NCBI GenBank assembly: GCA_017541565.1
Contig: JAFXYU010000097.1
Coordinates: 1 to 7,976 of the forward strand
Source: a bacterium
GTDB taxonomy: Bacteria; Cyanobacteriota; Vampirovibrionia; Gastranaerophilales; Gastranaerophilaceae
DNA: 7,976 bases
Reading direction: 5' to 3'
Shown piece after piece: positions 5,193 to 7,976 of this stretch (within the stretch, counting starts at the first letter, position 1; every line of letters starts with the position of its first letter). The notes beneath the pieces were generated by a model that ran no database searches, was not told the DNA's origin, and was given only the letters and a program-made list of their open reading frames with translations. Position numbers and translations under genes: made by a program.

Positions 5193-7281
5193 ATTAACTC
5201 CGAAAGCAAGATATGAATTTGATGTATTAACGGACAAATATGAGATTCTGTGCTGCATTCTCGGATATTATGTTCGAAAATATGATGTTGAAAATACTAA
5301 AAAGTACAACAAATTCAGATTAAAATTTTTGAAAAATTTTGAGAGTTTATTAAAAGAAAATGCGGTCGAAAAGGACGTTATTTCTCTTTTTAAATTAAAA
5401 AAATATGATGATTTATCAAAAAAACTGAGTTTTGTTAAAAGAATTAAGCAAAGTGATGAGGAACTTGTCAGAACAATTTATGGTAATCTAAATCGAAACA
5501 AGGCTTTTTTATATAGAATACTAATGTCAATCGGATATGTTGACAGGATGCCTTATTTTTACTGTGCGTCAAAGTTAGTCTTTAAAAAACAGTATGAAGA
5601 GATTTTTTCGTTCTTAAAAGAAGGGTATAAATTATCCGGTGACAACTACATTTTCGGTCTGATTGGCGACATTTGCAGACTGAAGAAAGAGTACGAAAAA
5701 GCATTTCTTTATCTGTCGTATTTTTATGATGAAAATGAACAGGACAGGAAAATGCCTGCTGATTCAATTGAAAAGGTCGTTCTAAAAATGATGAAAACAG
5801 GTGTCCGTGACAAAAAAGAGTGCAAAACGGAATACAAATTTGTTAACAAGAAAGAAAACATAAAAATTCTTGAAATGCTGAAATTTTTAACTTCCGGCGG
5901 AAGAAATAATAATTATGTAAAAGAATTGTTTGACAATTTTTATAACAGAGAAATGTTCAAGGCATCAAAAGCGGTTCTGAAGTATTATTCTGTTTCGGAC
6001 AAAAAGTCCCGTGCGGTTTTTTATCTTATGAAGTCAAACTTGAATATGAAAACCGACAAAAATATTTCTGAGACTGTATCTTTGCTTGAAAAATATATAA
6101 GAATCGTTGAGGATGACGCGTCTGCCTACAATTCCCTCGGATGTTGTTATGTGGAATTGAATATGAACAAATATTATGACAAGGCTTATGAGTGTTTTAA
6201 AAAAGCATTGAAACTTTCTCCCGAAAATCCGAATTTTTTGCACAACATGTACCTGCTTGAAAAAGATAGCAAAACCTGGGAGCAGAATTTCAAAACCCTG
6301 AAAAAGATAACATCACTTCGAGGAACTTATGATGAAAGGTGGAAATTTTCAACAGCAGTTATTAAAAACGGTGATTTAAAATACGGTTATAAACTTTATA
6401 AAGACCGTTTTAAAAATGAAACGATAACGATTGCATACCCGAAAGAACTCACCGGTAAAAAAAGTTGGAGGGGGCAAGATTTAACCGACAAAACAATTCT
6501 GGTACATTTTGAACAGGGATTCGGTGATATGATAATGTATTCCCGATTTTTGTATAAACTGGAGAAAATTGCGGGAAAAGTTATTCTTGTGGTTCAGGAC
6601 AAACTCACCGAACTTTTTTCTAACAATTTTGATTTTGAAATATACGGTGAATCGCATTGTAATCTTAAAAAATTAAAATACGATTACTGTGTTGCAATGA
6701 TGGATTTACCTTATTTCTTCAAATGCACAAAAGACACAATGCCGTACAGAGACGGATATTTGAAAGCATCTCTTCAAAGAGTTGAGGATTACAAAAACAG
6801 ATTTTGCAGAAATGACAAATTTAAAATAGGAATCGGATATCTTGGGCATCCGAACAATCGTGGGCTAAAACGTGATACTGAACTGGTGAATTTCAAGGTT
6901 CTTGCAAAAATCCCGAATGTACAGTTATATTGCCTGCAAGTAGGTGATGAAGAAACAAAAGAAAAAACTTTAAAAAAGTACAATATAATAGATATGAGCA
7001 AAACATTTGCCGATTTTAACGATACCGCTGCTGCGATTGCAAATATGGATTTGGTTGTGACCATAGATAACGTTCTTTTGAACTTAGCAGGCGCTATGGG
7101 CGTAAAAACCTTCGGACTCTTCAACCAAAATTCGGATTACAGATGGTATACTCTTGGTGAAGATGTTGGCTGGTACAGTTCGGTTATTCCGATTCAGGCA
7201 AAAGAAAAAGATGATTGGAAAGGTGTTTTTAAGCAGCTTAAAAAATTAACAGAGTCATACATTGATAAAAAAATAGGATAA
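5185..7281 (+). CDS. TPR protein with GT9/GT41-like glycosyltransferase domain
   Basis: The 698-aa protein has an all-helical N-terminal half. A recognisable TPR lies at 312-352 (AYNSLGCCYVELN, then YDKAYECFKKALKLSPENPN), and a last helical repeat at about 383-407 (DERWKFSTAVIKNGDLKYGYKLYKDRF). The C-terminal GT-B-like domain (about 425-690) follows the pattern of TPR-linked bacterial glycosyltransferases: KSWRGQDL (426-433), LVHFEQGFGDMIMYSRFLYKL with EQGFGD at 443-448, a glycine-rich strand YLGHPNNRG with R563 shortly after, DFNDTAAAIANMDLVVTIDN (610-629), LAGAMG (634-639), DYRWY and DDWKGVF. In relatives the last signature usually reads VDT...AHLAGA. Here T and H are Asn (N629, N633), so activity or donor use may have changed. 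GGAG at 5171-5174, ten bases before the ATG, fits this start. It overlaps the preceding TPR gene by eight bases, and a strong terminator follows. It probably glycosylates a protein or surface glycan; the substrate is unknown. Confidence 0.88.
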   Translation: MIKLTPKARYEFDVLTDKYEILCCILGYYVRKYDVENTKKYNKFRLKFLKNFESLLKENAVEKDVISLFKLKKYDDLSKKLSFVKRIKQSDEELVRTIYGNLNRNKAFLYRILMSIGYVDRMPYFYCASKLVFKKQYEEIFSFLKEGYKLSGDNYIFGLIGDICRLKKEYEKAFLYLSYFYDENEQDRKMPADSIEKVVLKMMKTGVRDKKECKTEYKFVNKKENIKILEMLKFLTSGGRNNNYVKELFDNFYNREMFKASKAVLKYYSVSDKKSRAVFYLMKSNLNMKTDKNISETVSLLEKYIRIVEDDASAYNSLGCCYVELNMNKYYDKAYECFKKALKLSPENPNFLHNMYLLEKDSKTWEQNFKTLKKITSLRGTYDERWKFSTAVIKNGDLKYGYKLYKDRFKNETITIAYPKELTGKKSWRGQDLTDKTILVHFEQGFGDMIMYSRFLYKLEKIAGKVILVVQDKLTELFSNNFDFEIYGESHCNLKKLKYDYCVAMMDLPYFFKCTKDTMPYRDGYLKASLQRVEDYKNRFCRNDKFKIGIGYLGHPNNRGLKRDTELVNFKVLAKIPNVQLYCLQVGDEETKEKTLKKYNIIDMSKTFADFNDTAAAIANMDLVVTIDNVLLNLAGAMGVKTFGLFNQNSDYRWYTLGEDVGWYSSVIPIQAKEKDDWKGVFKQLKKLTESYIDKKIG

Positions 7282-7316
7282 AAAATACCCGCGTATGGAT
7301 TACGCGGGTATTTTTT
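7280..7316. terminator. Bidirectional intrinsic terminator
   Basis: A perfect 16-bp stem (AAAAAATACCCGCGTA paired with TACGCGGGTATTTTTT) encloses a five-base loop (7296-7300). The GC-rich core is followed by a T run in either direction. It overlaps the stop codon of the rightward TPR-glycosyltransferase and lies 12 bases beyond the stop of the convergent 178-aa gene, so it can end both transcripts. Confidence 0.93.
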
Positions 7317-7328
7317 GTTTGTTATGCA

Positions 7329-7865
7329 TTAAAGTCCGAATGCGCTTAATAATTCCGATTTTGTAAACTTTTGACCGCCGCAGAAGAATGTATGTGTCGG
7401 ACTGTTATAAGTAATGGTGTATGTACCGATAAATGTACTCCTTGCCGTACCTTGTTCAACCTTGTTTATGTTATCTCTGCATTCTTGTTTGAACGATTCC
7501 ATATTCGTTGACACTGATTGCATATATGCTTTTTGAACTGCATCTGAAAAATTCGAAAAATTCTTTTTACTATCTTCTCTGAATGAGTTAAATTCTGCTG
7601 CAAAATCATCACCAAAACCTGAGCCTACGGTTGTAGTTTGTGCTTCATACTCTTGTGATGTCTGTGATGTTTGAGATGTCTGAGAAGTTTGAGAAGTGCC
7701 GCCCAGTTTTATCCAAGTCTTAGAGTTAGTATCGTATACTGAACTTGTTCCGTCACTGCAGAATTTGGTTGTTTTTCCATCACCTCCGACTACACAGCGG
7801 AAATTACCTGTCGTGTGAGTTGGTTCTGATGAAGGTCTTAAATTTCCGTTAACTCCGTGTCCCAT
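7329..7865 (-). CDS. Unrecognised 178-aa protein with TSQ repeat linker
   Basis: I do not recognise the family. The protein appears to have three parts. Residues 1-56 are Gly/Ser/Thr-rich and look beta-like, with FRCVVGGDGKTTKFCSDG containing C24 and C36. Residues 57-71 are exactly five TSQ tripeptides, a flexible linker. Residues 85-138 form an amphipathic, probably coiled helix (FAAEFNSFREDSKKNFSNFSDAVQ and onward), followed by a short beta-like end (TYTITYNSPTHTFFCGG) and a terminal helix KSELLSAFGL. There is no signal peptide or membrane segment. The start is well supported: AAAGGAG (7871-7877) lies five bases before the ATG at 7865. It is convergent with the TPR-glycosyltransferase and shares its terminator. 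Low-complexity linkers and Ser/Thr richness would suit an exposed, possibly glycosylated protein, but this is speculative and the lack of a secretion signal argues against it. Confidence 0.8.
   Translation of the reverse strand: MGHGVNGNLRPSSEPTHTTGNFRCVVGGDGKTTKFCSDGTSSVYDTNSKTWIKLGGTSQTSQTSQTSQTSQEYEAQTTTVGSGFGDDFAAEFNSFREDSKKNFSNFSDAVQKAYMQSVSTNMESFKQECRDNINKVEQGTARSTFIGTYTITYNSPTHTFFCGGQKFTKSELLSAFGL
7653..7697 (-). repeat. Five in-frame 9-bp repeats encoding TSQ
   Basis: Five tandem nine-base units, each encoding Thr-Ser-Gln, lie inside the 178-aa gene. The units differ only at third codon positions (ACT/ACA, TCT/TCA, CAA/CAG), so the peptide is kept while the DNA has diverged. This suggests selection on the protein rather than recent slippage. 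Confidence 0.9.
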
Positions 7866-7870
7866 TCTTG

Positions 7871-7877
7871 CTCCTTT
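7871..7877 (-). promoter_or_regulatory. Strong Shine-Dalgarno sequence of the 178-aa protein gene
   Basis: AAAGGAG on the minus strand, five bases before the ATG, is the best-matching ribosome-binding site in the window and fixes the start of the 178-aa gene. Confidence 0.85.
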
Positions 7878-7884
7878 CTGTATA

Positions 7885-7914
7885 CTATTATTTACTTTTT
7901 AAATCTATGTTGAA
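7885..7914 (-). promoter_or_regulatory. Weak candidate promoter of the 178-aa protein gene
   Basis: On the minus strand TTCAAC (7914-7909), an 18-base spacer and TAATAG (7890-7885) give a poor sigma70-like match in an A/T-rich stretch just upstream of the ribosome-binding site. Alternative -10 choices such as TAGTAT exist nearby, so the position is uncertain. The gene may instead be read from upstream. Confidence 0.25.
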
Positions 7915-7916
7915 CG

Positions 7917-7976
7917 TTATTTTTTTGGCGGTTCTAATTTTTGATACGGCAAATCTTTATGCTCTGTTTTTAGAAC
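7917..7976 (-). CDS. Possible C-terminal end of an upstream minus-strand gene (partial)
   Basis: A minus-strand frame open from the right edge to a TAA (7919-7917) gives 19 residues ending DLPYQKLEPPKK. The charged, proline-containing tail looks like a plausible protein end, and the gene would lie 51 bases upstream of the 178-aa gene on the same strand. A frame this short can stay open by chance, so the call is tentative. Confidence 0.4.
   Translation of the reverse strand, partial: VLKTEHKDLPYQKLEPPKK

Noticed and set aside
6789..7124. A minus-strand 111-codon frame opposite the TPR-glycosyltransferase.
   Set aside because: It overlaps the conserved GT domain and its product shows no family features, so it is a shadow of that gene.
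7653..7697. Tandem repeats as a small CRISPR-like or intergenic repeat array.
   Set aside because: The units are 9 bp, contiguous, in frame and vary only at third positions. They are coding repeats with no spacers.

Overview
The window is AT-rich, densely packed bacterial chromosomal DNA. The Clp N-terminal-type repeats resemble ClpC of cyanobacteria and Firmicutes, and a ruvX gene is followed by a DUF1292 gene, as is common in Firmicutes. These features, with the AT-rich codon use, would fit a non-photosynthetic cyanobacterial relative (Gastranaerophilales/Melainabacteria type) or a Firmicute. This placement is inference only. I see no tRNA, rRNA, CRISPR array, insertion sequence or integrase.

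Layout. (1) Positions 1-127 hold the last codons of a plus-strand gene. Its stop lies 3 bases from the stop of a convergent minus-strand operon. (2) Positions 131-3736 are a tightly coupled minus-strand operon. Read in transcription order it encodes a 531-aa helical-repeat protein of unknown function, the RuvX/YqgF RNase H-fold protein, an acidic DUF1292 protein, and a 443-aa protein made of six Clp N-domain half-repeats with no AAA+ ATPase. Genes overlap by 8 and 4 bases, and the last starts at a TTG directly after the preceding stop. A promoter with a 19-bp palindrome over its -10 box lies upstream. (3) A minus-strand family 2 glycosyltransferase (3840-4724) diverges from a plus-strand pair (4812-7281): a small TPR-like protein and a 698-aa TPR protein with a GT9/GT41-like glycosyltransferase domain. 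Neither divergent gene has a visible Shine-Dalgarno sequence, and each has a TAAAAT box 6-7 bases before its ATG, which suggests leaderless mRNAs. (4) A perfect 16-bp-stem bidirectional terminator separates the pair from a convergent minus-strand gene (7329-7865). That gene encodes an unrecognised 178-aa protein with five TSQ tripeptides. The C-terminal end of another minus-strand gene may enter at the right edge.

The operon joins nucleic-acid housekeeping (RuvX) with what could be a protease-adaptor-like protein. The middle of the window looks like a surface-glycan or protein-glycosylation locus. The most unusual items are the ATPase-free six-repeat Clp_N protein, the changed active-site signature of the TPR-glycosyltransferase, and the TSQ-repeat protein.
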